DNA of 39,346 bases, from the NCBI GenBank assembly GCA_037133915.1, contig JBAXND010000041.1:1-39346 (forward strand). Direction: 5' to 3'. The position numbers were made by a program, and so were the translations under genes. This stretch comes from Bacteroidota bacterium. Its GTDB lineage: Bacteria > Bacteroidota > Bacteroidia > Bacteroidales > CAIWKO01. Below are positions 18,720 through 27,058 of the stretch, piece after piece (position 1 is the stretch's first letter; the number at the start of each line of letters is the position of its first letter). Under the pieces are notes generated by a model, which worked only from the letters and a program-made list of their open reading frames with translations, had not been told where the DNA came from and did not search any database.

Positions 18720-19529
18720 ATGACTGTAAAATTCAAAAATACCGACCTTCCCGATATCATTGAGCTTAAAAATGTTTGTCAAACCTACGACAACGGGAAA
18801 TCGCATGTTATCAAAGATCTTGACATGCTTGTTGAAGATATTCCCGGCCAGGGTCAGTTCATTGTTGTACTGGGAGCCTCCGGTTGCGGAAAATCAACAT
18901 TGCTGCGTTACATTGCCGGATTGCAAACACCCACCAAAGGCGAAGTGCTGATTAAAGGAAAACCGCGTGAGGAAGCCGATCGCATAGGTATGGTATTTCA
19001 GCAGTATTCATCATTTCCATGGATGTCGGTGGTGGAAAATGTGGCACTTGGCCTCGAATACAAAGGCGTTGCTAAAAAAGAGCGCATTGAAAAGGCGATG
19101 GAGATGATAAAAATTGTCGGTCTTGAAGGGCATGAAAAAAAATATGCCAAATATCCGACACTCTCAGGTGGACAATTACAGCGTGTTGCCATTGCCCGAA
19201 GCCTGCTGGTGAATCAGGATATTATACTGATGGACGAACCCTTTGGTGCACTCGATACTTACACGCGCCTGCATATGCAGGAGTTCCTGCTTAAAATCTG
19301 GGAGAAGGTGAACCTTACGGTGATATTTGTTACACACGATATCAATGAAGCCGTTTATCTGGGCGAACAGGTGTTCATCATGAGTGCTAACCCTGGTCAG
19401 ATAGTAGAAAAAATTGACATCGAAATGCCTGCCAATCGCAACCGCGACCTCAAACGCAGCAAGCAATTTGTTGATATGGTATACTACATTGAAGATAAAA
19501 TGATGTCGATACAAAAAGCGGAAGCCTGA
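18720..19529 (+). CDS. ABC-importer ATPase (SsuB/TauB/NrtD type)
   Basis: This 269-residue cytoplasmic ATPase should power the importer encoded just upstream. All motifs are intact: Walker A GASGCGKST (52-60), Q-loop Gln at about 94 (VFQQYSSFPW), signature LSGGQLQRVAIAR (148-160), Walker B IILMDEP (168-174) and switch His 206 (VTHD). The overall pattern, including ENVALGLE and MDEPFGALD, is that of the nitrate/sulfonate/taurine transporter ATPases. It is the last gene of the operon and is followed by a terminator 40 bases on. The family does not by itself tell the substrate. Confidence 0.95.
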   Translation: MTVKFKNTDLPDIIELKNVCQTYDNGKSHVIKDLDMLVEDIPGQGQFIVVLGASGCGKSTLLRYIAGLQTPTKGEVLIKGKPREEADRIGMVFQQYSSFPWMSVVENVALGLEYKGVAKKERIEKAMEMIKIVGLEGHEKKYAKYPTLSGGQLQRVAIARSLLVNQDIILMDEPFGALDTYTRLHMQEFLLKIWEKVNLTVIFVTHDINEAVYLGEQVFIMSANPGQIVEKIDIEMPANRNRDLKRSKQFVDMVYYIEDKMMSIQKAEA

Positions 19530-19566
19530 GAGATACGATAGAAAATACACGCTATATATAAGACAT

Positions 19567-19606
19567 AAAAAGAGAGGCAGCTCATTACGAATTGCCTCTC
19601 TTTTTA
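19567..19606. terminator. Bidirectional terminator between convergent genes
   Basis: AGAGAGGCA (19571-19579) and TGCCTCTCT (19593-19601) form a 9-bp stem around a 13-nt loop, with AAAA before and TTTT after. A T-run follows the hairpin on both strands, so it can end both the importer operon (+) and the T9SS gene that converges from the right (-). Confidence 0.85.
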
Positions 19607-19621
19607 CAGTGAAAAATAAAC

Positions 19622-21568
19622 TTACTTGATGATAAGCCGCTTCATGGCAATATGATCATTGCTTTTGTAACGAAGCATATAACAACCGGAAGCAATATCT
19701 CCAAGGTTGATTCGGGTTTTCATCGAACCATTATTTTCAATGGATTGTTTGTAGATGACTTCACCAACAATACTGCAGATTTCAATACTGGCATTATCGC
19801 CCGGATTGCCGGTGAATACCAGTTCAAATAATCCGTTGTTTGGATTCGGCATCACATTGAATTCGTTGCTGAATTCTTCTATACCGGTATTGAAGCTAAC
19901 GGTCACAGATTCTGTTGCCTGGCAACCAAATGCATCCGTTATTGTGACAGTATAAGTGCCCGGCATCAGCAACGTTAAACCGGCTGTTGTGTCTGTAGTG
20001 TTCCAGAGGAAACTGTATGGGGCCACTCCGTTCGAAGGATTAGCAGTTGCACTTCCGTCGGGGCATGTAGCGCAGCTTGCATCTGTTTTTGTAACCCCCG
20101 CTGTGATTACGGCACAGGTGTATAAATTAGGTCTGAGAATGTAGGATTTAATGAAACTAAAATCCTCGTTGTGCGACCAGGTGCCATTGGGATTTGTAGG
20201 CCAGTTTACCCATGTCTTTGTCGCGGTATAAATAGCGTCTGTGGTGGCGAGTCGGAGCGTGCTGTCAAACTCCACGGCAGTAACCACATATTCGCCGGGT
20301 ACAAGAGTATACGGTCCGCCGTATATTGGCAGCGTATATAATCTGGCAGAGTCATCCGGATAGTAAATGGTATCTGTTGAGGCAATTACCGTACTTGGAA
20401 CTCCTCCAACCATATTCCAGACCACTACTGCAGTGCGGTCGGTATGGTAACCTCCGGTTACATAATAGGACACTGACCTGATATCGGTCGCAGTATTAAT
20501 TGTAAACTGCTGTCCCAGGTACCCGCCATTTCCTGCGCCAATACCTAGTGAACCTGCAACAGTTGCATCATCACGGGCATAAGTGGTGTCGGTAATAATA
20601 ATACCATCGGCCAGCGTATCATTTGATGGTGTTTCATCTGTTTCATTAATAAGGGACATATATTCCACGAGATAATAATCAGGAACGGTCGGCGTAAATG
20701 TACCGCAAACAAAATTCTGCGTAGTCAGTGTGGCCATGCTTGCAACAGGAGCGCTTGTTGTAGTGTAAACCAGCGTGTTGGAACTGTTGTACACATCGGC
20801 TTTCATCCTCACATTGGTAATAGAAAGTGCACCCTGGTTCTTAATCGAACCGCCCAATGTTAAAGGGGTTACCTGCTGCTTAGGAATCATGGTGTACTCT
20901 GAAATAGGCGTTGTTGAAAGTACGGCTGCGTCATAATTATTAGGTACCTCAACAAGAATATCGTCAATTAGCAATAAAAACATATCAGTTGAATTATTGC
21001 GGAATCCAATATAAACAGTCTGTCCGGCATAGGCTGCAAGGCTGATCTGATGATTTGTCCAGGTAGTAGCTTCTCCCAAAGTTGACCACAAAATAGTTGA
21101 GTTTGTTATCTGGTTTCCTATTGTGCCGGTGCCACCGGTAGGAGTAACGGTCATGATACGCACTTCGTAACCATCGGGGTACGCAGGGTCATAAGCAACA
21201 CCATTCCAGCTGAGCAGGCAATTTGCCGGCAGCGGTCCAATGGCCGGTGTCCACATAAAATCATTTGCTGTGCCTGCCGGGCTGTACCATGAGGTTGAAA
21301 ATGCGCAGGAATCACCCGTGTTGAAGCTGAAATCCTCGCGTCGTTCCCACGCCTCATTTACATAAGAAACGGCAGCATTTGGAGTGAGGTTGTCAACATT
21401 GCGTTTTAGCATGTTTGCCGGGAAGGAATACGTACCGGCACCACCACTGGTTGGTCCACCAACATTATCGAAGTCTTCACTGTAAATCACCTGCCCCCGG
21501 GCCGTTGGTATTATTGCAGCCAAAAGCATGGATGCCGCTACCATTGTTAAAAAGGAAAGTTTTTTCAT
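19622..21568 (-). CDS. T9SS cargo protein with choice-of-anchor J and SprB-like domains
   Basis: This 648-residue exported protein has a signal peptide (MKKLSFLTMVAASMLLAAIIPTARG). Residues about 27-210 look like a choice-of-anchor J / cleaved-adhesin jelly-roll domain (EDFDN near the start, then TNHQISLAAYAGQTVYIGFR and LLLIDDILVEV at the end). A CARDB-like Ig strand region follows (about 215-330), then a second beta-sandwich with GQQFTIN. About residues 500-565 form a SprB-type repeat (CATCPDGSATANPSNGVAPY...). The C-terminus, from MPNPNNGLFELVF, is a T9SS type A sorting domain ending MKRLIIK. No catalytic motif is seen, so adhesion or binding is the likely role. A GldL/GldM-like gene lies upstream on the same strand, but a terminator separates the two. 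Confidence 0.88.
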   Translation of the reverse strand: MKKLSFLTMVAASMLLAAIIPTARGQVIYSEDFDNVGGPTSGGAGTYSFPANMLKRNVDNLTPNAAVSYVNEAWERREDFSFNTGDSCAFSTSWYSPAGTANDFMWTPAIGPLPANCLLSWNGVAYDPAYPDGYEVRIMTVTPTGGTGTIGNQITNSTILWSTLGEATTWTNHQISLAAYAGQTVYIGFRNNSTDMFLLLIDDILVEVPNNYDAAVLSTTPISEYTMIPKQQVTPLTLGGSIKNQGALSITNVRMKADVYNSSNTLVYTTTSAPVASMATLTTQNFVCGTFTPTVPDYYLVEYMSLINETDETPSNDTLADGIIITDTTYARDDATVAGSLGIGAGNGGYLGQQFTINTATDIRSVSYYVTGGYHTDRTAVVVWNMVGGVPSTVIASTDTIYYPDDSARLYTLPIYGGPYTLVPGEYVVTAVEFDSTLRLATTDAIYTATKTWVNWPTNPNGTWSHNEDFSFIKSYILRPNLYTCAVITAGVTKTDASCATCPDGSATANPSNGVAPYSFLWNTTDTTAGLTLLMPGTYTVTITDAFGCQATESVTVSFNTGIEEFSNEFNVMPNPNNGLFELVFTGNPGDNASIEICSIVGEVIYKQSIENNGSMKTRINLGDIASGCYMLRYKSNDHIAMKRLIIK

Positions 21569-21751
21569 ACGCGTCAGTTATTAGTTATTTATTATTGTCT
21601 TTCGGTTTCAGAATAAAATTTCTAATACTAATCCATTCGAGTAATGCCACCACATGTTCAACAGGATTACTTTTATTGGAGATAATGGAAATACAAACTT
21701 ATATAATTATATTATTAAAATCAACAATCTGATTAATATTAGGCATTAGAA

Positions 21752-21785
21752 TAAAAAAAAGCCGGACACAAATAAGTATCCGGCT
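21752..21785 (-). terminator. Terminator of the GldL/GldM-like gene
   Basis: On the minus strand AGCCGGATAC pairs with GTGTCCGGCT around a 6-nt loop, followed by eight T. The one imperfect pair is a U-G wobble on this strand but C-A on the other, which favours action on minus-strand transcripts. The rest of 21569-21809 is AT-rich spacer with no gene. Confidence 0.85.
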
Positions 21786-21809
21786 ACTCAGTAGTAAAAT
21801 AAACTATAA

Positions 21810-22904
21810 TTATTTTGCGCCCTTAGGTCTCAGTTCCTGATATTTTCTGAAATAATACCACATTACATCTGATTTTGCCTTCTGGTGGAGGTAGGTGATG
21901 TATTGTGATTCTGCCTGTTTTATAGCCAGCACAAGGTTGTCAAGGAAAATAACATCTGTAATAAGCATGGCTTTTTCAAACACTGCTTTTTCCCATGAAC
22001 ATTCTTTTTCACTCATAGGGCATTTGAACGGATCGGAGATGGCAAGTAAATTAAATTTGGGCGCATCTTTATCGTCCATAATTTTAACTACATCTTCACT
22101 AAAAGTAACGAGTTTCTGTTTCAGTTCGGTGGCTTTCCCAACAGAATCTTTTCCGATAAAATATTCGGTAGGGATGCAGGTATTGTCTTTACGGCACAGT
22201 TGATATAATGCCATAGTGTCAATTTCAGCAATTTCTTTCTTTTCTGTTTTAGCGATTACTTCATTGCGCGTTTCTTTAATATACTTCACAAGTTCGTCGC
22301 TGAGTTTGCTAATCTTTTCAGCTTTGGAATACATGCCGGCCGTGAAGTTGGGAAACGAAGCCTGAGTTAATTCAAAACTCTTCATCTGGTTTATTACCAT
22401 CGTATCAATGCTTGCCGTTACGGTTTGGGTCTGCACATCATGAAATGTGAGTGACTGGAATATACGACCGCCCATATTGCGTGTTCCGAAAGCAAATATC
22501 AGTGCTAACGCGATGAGCACATAAGGCACTTTTTTACAGGCGGGATGCTCCGGATTTTTTTTCTTCATCACTACCAGATGCAGGGGAAGATAACCGACAG
22601 CCATCAGTATCATACCTGTAACCAGCACGAGCATGGCGCCCGGATAATGCATAATAAAGAATGTCATGCCCAATGCAACAAGGTATTCCGAAACATACTT
22701 CAGGAAATTCATGGCGCGCTCTTTACCTGAGGCCGATTCTTTGATTTTGTGAACCAGCATCAATGCAAAATACAGCAGCAGGCAGATAAACACCCCGCCG
22801 ATTAACGCAATGTTTGCGCCCGGAAAAGCAAATGCTTTCATACAAACACCGGCAACAATAAGAACAGTTGTCAGTACACCAATGATTTGTAGAACTTTTT
22901 TCAT
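21810..22904 (-). CDS. Five-helix membrane protein resembling a GldL-GldM hybrid
   Basis: In this 364-residue protein, residues 1-142 hold five hydrophobic helices (about 5-23, 31-50, 73-87, 90-112, 126-141). Two of the turns carry an FPGA or HYPGA sequence (27-30 and 86-90), like the HWPGA turn of GldL. The part after helix 5 (150-364) should be periplasmic. It resembles the first periplasmic domain of GldM: DELVKYIKETRNEV, then PTEYFIGKDSVGKATELKQKL, and SWEKAVFEKAMLITDVIFLDNL followed by AESQYITYL. GldL and GldM form the proton-driven motor of type IX secretion and gliding. I see no Glu inside the GldL-like helices and no Arg inside the GldM-like helix, so a working motor is doubtful. This is motif memory, not an alignment. 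It is monocistronic, with its own terminator. Confidence 0.6.
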   Translation of the reverse strand: MKKVLQIIGVLTTVLIVAGVCMKAFAFPGANIALIGGVFICLLLYFALMLVHKIKESASGKERAMNFLKYVSEYLVALGMTFFIMHYPGAMLVLVTGMILMAVGYLPLHLVVMKKKNPEHPACKKVPYVLIALALIFAFGTRNMGGRIFQSLTFHDVQTQTVTASIDTMVINQMKSFELTQASFPNFTAGMYSKAEKISKLSDELVKYIKETRNEVIAKTEKKEIAEIDTMALYQLCRKDNTCIPTEYFIGKDSVGKATELKQKLVTFSEDVVKIMDDKDAPKFNLLAISDPFKCPMSEKECSWEKAVFEKAMLITDVIFLDNLVLAIKQAESQYITYLHQKAKSDVMWYYFRKYQELRPKGAK

Positions 22905-23099
22905 ATGTGTGTGAGTTAGAATTAATGTAGAATGAACGGGTAAAAGTAATAATTTTTTATGTTTATGCCTGCTGAATATATAACAAAGTATACATCATGG
23001 CAACATGGCTGCTCAAACGCAGGCTCATCGGGAATTACTTTTGAGGTAAATTAACAAGGTTCTGTACCCTTTTTAAGCCGGATAAAAAAAATATCTGTT

Positions 23100-24398
23100 T
23101 TAATGTATTTCAGAATGGTCCTTCATTAAACCGATTTTTTCAAAACACCAGAATGAAAGGGATAAAAGCACGCCAACTACGGCGGCCAAAGCCATTCCTT
23201 TCAGTTGTACCGAGCCGATATTGATACCTGCACCGCTTATTCCCGCAACAAAGGTGATAGCGCCGAGTACCATATTCCTGTTTTTGCTGAAATCCACTTT
23301 TTGTTCAACAAACATTCTGAAACCCTGAACGGCAATGATGCCGTACAAAAGCAATGTGATGCCTCCCATTACAGGTATCGGTATCGTTGAAATAGCCGCC
23401 GATACTTTTCCAATACATGAAAACAAAATGGCAAGCACTGCCGCGCCACGCAGCACCCAAACGGAATACACACGGGTAATGGCCATAACTCCGATATTCT
23501 CACCGTAAGTTGTATTGGGCGTTGAACCGACAAGCCCTGAAAGAATATTACTGATGCCATCGCCCAGCAGAGAACGATGTAATCCCGGCTTTTCAAGAAG
23601 ATCGGATCCGGTGATTCTGCCTGTTACAATTAAATGGCTGATGTGTTCGGCAAGTACTACAATGCATGCGGGAGCAATGATAACGATGGCATTCAGGTCG
23701 AAAACCGGTGCACTGAATCGCGGAAGAGCAAACCATGCAGCATTGCCAATCATCGATGTATTTACCATGCCCAGAGAAAGTGCAGTTATATAGCCGGTGA
23801 AAACGGCAAACAATATTGGAATTACCTGCATGAAGCCCCGGAACAACACAGAGCCGATGATTCCCACGCCTAAGGTGGTCATTGAAACGATGAGCACGTT
23901 GTGGTCAATCATAAAAGGAAGCACCACACTGCCCGCCGTCGTTGGCCAGGGTGCCAGACCTGCCTGCTGTGCCGCTACAGGCGCCAGTTCGAGACCGATG
24001 ATGGCAACCACGGCGCCCATTACGGTAGGTGGCATCACGACATTAATCCATCGAATGCCCCATTTTTTTACTACAAACGACATCAGTACGAAGAACAAAC
24101 CGAAAAAGATGAAACCCGACTGTGCATGACTGTATCCGCCATAGGCGGAAATAATGAGCAGGGCAGGAGCTATGAATGCAAAGCTGGAGCCCAGATAGGC
24201 CGGAATGCCGCCTTTGGTCACCCATGAATAAATCAGTGTGCCGATGCCGTTCATCAGTAGTGCAATAGCCGGATCAACACCCAGCAGAATAGGCGCCAGT
24301 ATGGTTCCGCCAAACATGGCCGTGAGGTGCTGAAAACTGAGCGGTAAACTTTCAAGGAATGGCAATCTCTCGTGAATGCCTATTGTGCGACGTTCCAT
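23100..24398 (-). CDS. uraA: Uracil permease (NCS2 family)
   Basis: This 432-residue inner-membrane transporter is very close in pattern to E. coli UraA. It opens MERRTIGIHERLPFLESLPLSFQHL in the same register as UraA's start, and continues with NGIGTLIYSW and IPAYLGSSFAFIAP. Glu 251 (VVLAEHISHLIVTG) and Glu 300 (STPNTTYGENIGVMAIT) correspond to the two uracil- and proton-coupling Glu residues of UraA (E241 and E290). It should bring uracil in with protons for nucleotide salvage. The start is ATG, and the length is normal for the family (429 in E. coli). No pyrimidine gene is adjacent, and 22905-23099 downstream holds no gene or clear terminator. Confidence 0.92.
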   Translation of the reverse strand: MERRTIGIHERLPFLESLPLSFQHLTAMFGGTILAPILLGVDPAIALLMNGIGTLIYSWVTKGGIPAYLGSSFAFIAPALLIISAYGGYSHAQSGFIFFGLFFVLMSFVVKKWGIRWINVVMPPTVMGAVVAIIGLELAPVAAQQAGLAPWPTTAGSVVLPFMIDHNVLIVSMTTLGVGIIGSVLFRGFMQVIPILFAVFTGYITALSLGMVNTSMIGNAAWFALPRFSAPVFDLNAIVIIAPACIVVLAEHISHLIVTGRITGSDLLEKPGLHRSLLGDGISNILSGLVGSTPNTTYGENIGVMAITRVYSVWVLRGAAVLAILFSCIGKVSAAISTIPIPVMGGITLLLYGIIAVQGFRMFVEQKVDFSKNRNMVLGAITFVAGISGAGINIGSVQLKGMALAAVVGVLLSLSFWCFEKIGLMKDHSEIH

Positions 24399-24469
24399 GC
24401 TGACCGGTTTAATGGATACAGAATTATTTTAAGCCGATAACGAAAGTAAATTAAAATTCAATAATCAGC

Positions 24470-25720
24470 TCACGTTCTAAACGCAGATTCCATATTTTCT
24501 AACTCGGCCTTTTTAATTCCAATCTCTTTAGCGATGGACTTCCATTTGCCGACAACGAACCTGATTTCGCGGATTGTTTTTTCAGCCTGGTCATTGGATA
24601 ACATAAAATACTGTGCTACACTTTTAGCCAAATCAATATCAAGTGCATTATTATCCATGTCAATATTCATTGATAATCCATCTTTTTCAACAGAAGGATT
24701 GACATCAAATGCCGGAGATAGCCGCCATCCCCGGTCTGTCAATATAAAGCCATGATTCCTTGGATGATCATCCGTATTTGAAATCATAATATTAAAAACA
24801 ATGCGCCGCCAAAGTTGGTGCAGGTCCTTTTTATTCTCTGCGCCGGAAAACTTTATAAATTCTGCCAATTCAAGATAACTTGCCGGTTCATCCCTGAGCA
24901 TTATTTCATTCTTCCCAATCATGGTCATTGCCGAAGCAAAGTGAATCCTGTTCCTTTGTATTCTGTCGAATCGTTTTGTGAAAAAGGTGTGATATTTTCC
25001 GGTGATTATTTGAAGTTTTGATTCGGCCATTTCAATTCCCGAAAGTATAGCCAACCGAAAAGCAAGAAACTCCCAGGCGGCCTTATCATAAGAATCGTTT
25101 TTCGATGGAAACTTGGCAATCCATAATTGTCCCGATTTATCTATAATAGATGCTTTGGGTCTCGCGCCACCCAAAGATGAACCGGGTGCAACTAAAACAG
25201 CAAGCCAGCTTTTCATTTCCTCATTATTCTCATTAGATTCAATCATTTCCACGGAATGTTGTAACTCTATCGCAGAGGTCCATGGCGGCACGGAAAAATC
25301 TTTGGAATAATCAACGAATGGCCCATCTTTGTCCAATTTAAACCTTAGTGCCCCCATCCGGCATTCGTCCTGTACACCAAGTAAAAAGTCAATATCGTGT
25401 AATACGGGAAATGCTTTCCCTTCTTTTTTTGCAATCATCGCCGATCTTCTTTTCATCAGTGTCCTGCCCCATGTGTCCGGCATTGAGTCTAGAAACATTC
25501 CGAAATTATCTTTCCTGTTCGGGAACTGCACACCGGAAAACCACCCAATGTCAGGATCAAGGATTAATTGCTCTTTGGATTGAAGCCAAAATGGATCGTA
25601 TTCAAAACTGTAATTTCTGCGCCCTTTAGTATACTGTGCCGAAAGCATACCAATGCATTTTGGCTGTGCCATGCCCGCCCAGTCTGCAAAAACCCAAACA
25701 TCTGTTTTGATTGTTGCCAT
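24470..25720 (-). CDS. hipA: HipA-type toxin, serine/threonine kinase
   Basis: This is a 416-residue toxin of a type II toxin-antitoxin pair. HipA kinases inactivate targets such as glutamyl-tRNA synthetase by phosphorylation and can induce dormancy. The kinase motifs are visible: a glycine/serine loop APGSSLGGARPKA (178-190), the nucleotide-binding Lys 203 (WIAKFPS), the catalytic segment NTDDHPRNHGF (315-325, with D317 and N322) and the metal-binding Asp 339 (SPAFDVNPS). The N-terminal subdomain (about 1-130) is complete, so the toxin looks intact. The actual target is not predictable from the sequence. It follows hipB with only one base between stop and start, so the two are co-transcribed under the autoregulated promoter upstream of hipB. 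Confidence 0.92.
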   Translation of the reverse strand: MATIKTDVWVFADWAGMAQPKCIGMLSAQYTKGRRNYSFEYDPFWLQSKEQLILDPDIGWFSGVQFPNRKDNFGMFLDSMPDTWGRTLMKRRSAMIAKKEGKAFPVLHDIDFLLGVQDECRMGALRFKLDKDGPFVDYSKDFSVPPWTSAIELQHSVEMIESNENNEEMKSWLAVLVAPGSSLGGARPKASIIDKSGQLWIAKFPSKNDSYDKAAWEFLAFRLAILSGIEMAESKLQIITGKYHTFFTKRFDRIQRNRIHFASAMTMIGKNEIMLRDEPASYLELAEFIKFSGAENKKDLHQLWRRIVFNIMISNTDDHPRNHGFILTDRGWRLSPAFDVNPSVEKDGLSMNIDMDNNALDIDLAKSVAQYFMLSNDQAEKTIREIRFVVGKWKSIAKEIGIKKAELENMESAFRT

Positions 25721-25721
25721 G

Positions 25722-26018
25722 CTATTTGTTTTTCAAAAGATACATATCCTGAAGTTTTCTGCCAAAATCATCATCGAAAGCCAGTTTTAAAAAATCGTCC
25801 TGTAATCCTAAAACCCGCAGAACATTAAAATATGCACCCATTGATACGCTTGAATTTCCTTTCTCTATTTGGTAGAGGGTAGTACGATCGATCCCTGCCC
25901 GTTCAGAAACCTGAATCGTTGTCAGTTTTCTTCTTTTTCGGGCTAATCTTATGTTTTCTCCGAGTTGCTCCAGAATTTTCTGGTGCTTTGGAAATAGGAT
26001 TTGTTTTTTTGTCCTCAC
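25722..26018 (-). CDS. hipB: HipB-type antitoxin, XRE-family DNA-binding repressor
   Basis: This is a 98-residue antitoxin when read from GTG at 26018. An ATG at 26075 is in frame, but it lies inside an operator and upstream of the predicted promoter box, so I prefer the GTG. Residues about 18-75 form an XRE/Cro helix-turn-helix (LGENIRLARKRRKLTTIQVSERAGIDRTTLYQIEKGN). The short C-terminal tail (DDFGRKLQDMYLLKNK) probably contacts HipA. By family knowledge HipB binds and neutralises HipA and represses its own operon. The gene ends one base before hipA, the usual antitoxin-first order. Confidence 0.88.
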   Translation of the reverse strand: MRTKKQILFPKHQKILEQLGENIRLARKRRKLTTIQVSERAGIDRTTLYQIEKGNSSVSMGAYFNVLRVLGLQDDFLKLAFDDDFGRKLQDMYLLKNK

Positions 26019-26025
26019 GATAAAA

Positions 26026-26074
26026 TGTTGAATAATTTCAACAAAATTATGATATTTGTTGATAATAAACAACA
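26026..26074 (-). promoter_or_regulatory. hipBA promoter with two 18-bp operators
   Basis: Two inverted repeats of the same 18-bp size share TGTTGnnnnnnnnCAACA: 26026-26043 (TGTTGAATAATTTCAACA, perfect) and 26057-26074. Their centres are 31 bp apart, about three helical turns. On the minus strand a TTG at 26072-26070 and TAATTTTG at 26049-26042 are 20 nt apart, matching the Bacteroidota -33/-7 pattern. One operator covers the -33 box and the other overlaps the -7 box and the start region, so HipB binding should block transcription. Confidence 0.75.
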
Positions 26075-26157
26075 TTTCTACAAAATATTACTACCACCAC
26101 TGCAATTGCTCTTGGAGAACGAACCAGACAAATTAATGCGGCAGCGTTTCGGCAGCG

Positions 26158-26350
26158 CCCCGGCTGGCGCGCGTTTGTAACGCGTGCCTGAGCCTCTTTT
26201 CGTTTGTAACTTGTATGCGTCGCTCCAGTTGACCGGTCTGCGCCGTTTGATATTGACCCCCGGCCGGCGCGCGTTTGTAACGCGTGCCTAAGAATCTTTT
26301 CGTTTGTAACTTGGATGCGCTGCTCCAGTTGACCGGTCTGCGCCGTTTTA
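26158..26350. repeat. Two tandem copies of a palindrome-bearing intergenic repeat
   Basis: Two copies with a 100-bp period (26158-26250 and 26258-26350) share a palindromic core around GCGCGCGTTTGTAACGCG, then CTTTTCGTTTGTAACTT, then CTCCAGTTGACCGGTCTGCGCCG. A less conserved tail (to about 26412) also matches the copy at 28.5 kb. This accounts for the 26076-26434 gap; the open frame across it is an artefact of the repeats. Confidence 0.9.
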
Positions 26351-26434
26351 TATGACCATCTTAATGTATTCATTATTAATATCAAATAGTGGTCAAGACA
26401 TCCGGCGCATCAACGATATACGCTTTTTATATTT

Positions 26435-27058
26435 TTAAAAGTTCGGGAATGCCCACACGATTGTGAACTGTATTCCCCAATTATTTTTGTTGTAGACATC
26501 GTAGTAATCGGAGTTTTCATTATATTTGAAATAAGAAATCCGGATACCGGTTTGTAATGATTTCAGTATTGTATATGATACTTGTGATTCACACCATAGC
26601 CCCTTTTTATTTGTTTTTCTATATCCTATTTCTCCCACATTATAGAAACTCAAAATCGATCTGGTATAAGTGTATTTGTTCCAGCCATAACCCAAAAATC
26701 CTCCTCCATGAGCGGTGAGGATGAATTTTTTAATTTTCACTTTGAGTCCCACACCCGCGAAAAACGCACCGGTCGTGAGCAAATAATGAGATTGGTTGAG
26801 CGTATTCCGTTTGTTTTTATCAGAACCAAAATATTCAAAACCAATAACTGCAGAAAAATACTTTATAGAATAATTACACGCGGCGGAATAATTGATTCCT
26901 TTCACATGGGTCAACTGCATGCCTCCGCCTATCCGTACAGATAAGTTATTATTCTTTGGCCGGATACTTCCCTGTTCACTTTTTTGCGCGGTACTGATAT
27001 CAGTAATAAATATTATAATAAAGAGTATCGCAAGGGGGGCCGTAAATCTGGTCGCCAT
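26435..27058 (-). CDS. Predicted outer-membrane beta-barrel protein
   Basis: This 207-residue protein starts from ATG 27058 with a good signal peptide (MATRFTAPLAILFIIIFITDISTAQ). A GTG at 27085 would add nine residues. After the signal there are alternating hydrophobic and polar strands rich in Gly, Tyr and aromatic residues (SVRIGGGMQLTHV, AVIGFEYFG, LTTGAFFAGVGLKV, GIRISYFKY), ending TIVWAFPNF with a terminal Phe. This fits a small porin-like (OMP_b-brl type) barrel of about eight strands. No specific family is recognised. Its signal-peptide codons overlap the end of the upstream lipoprotein gene by 59 bp in another frame, so the two are probably translated together. Confidence 0.7.
   Translation of the reverse strand: MATRFTAPLAILFIIIFITDISTAQKSEQGSIRPKNNNLSVRIGGGMQLTHVKGINYSAACNYSIKYFSAVIGFEYFGSDKNKRNTLNQSHYLLTTGAFFAGVGLKVKIKKFILTAHGGGFLGYGWNKYTYTRSILSFYNVGEIGYRKTNKKGLWCESQVSYTILKSLQTGIRISYFKYNENSDYYDVYNKNNWGIQFTIVWAFPNF

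Noticed and set aside
22905..23099. A 15-codon frame starting at ATG 22997 (MATWLLKRRLIGNYF)
   Set aside because: It is too short, with no ribosome-binding or promoter support. The spacer shows no other coding signal.
26047..26385. Open frame of 112 codons on the minus strand upstream of hipB
   Set aside because: It runs through the two tandem palindromic repeat copies, and its protein is simply the translated repeat (a repeated TSYKRK/VTNEK pattern). It also overlaps the hipBA promoter.
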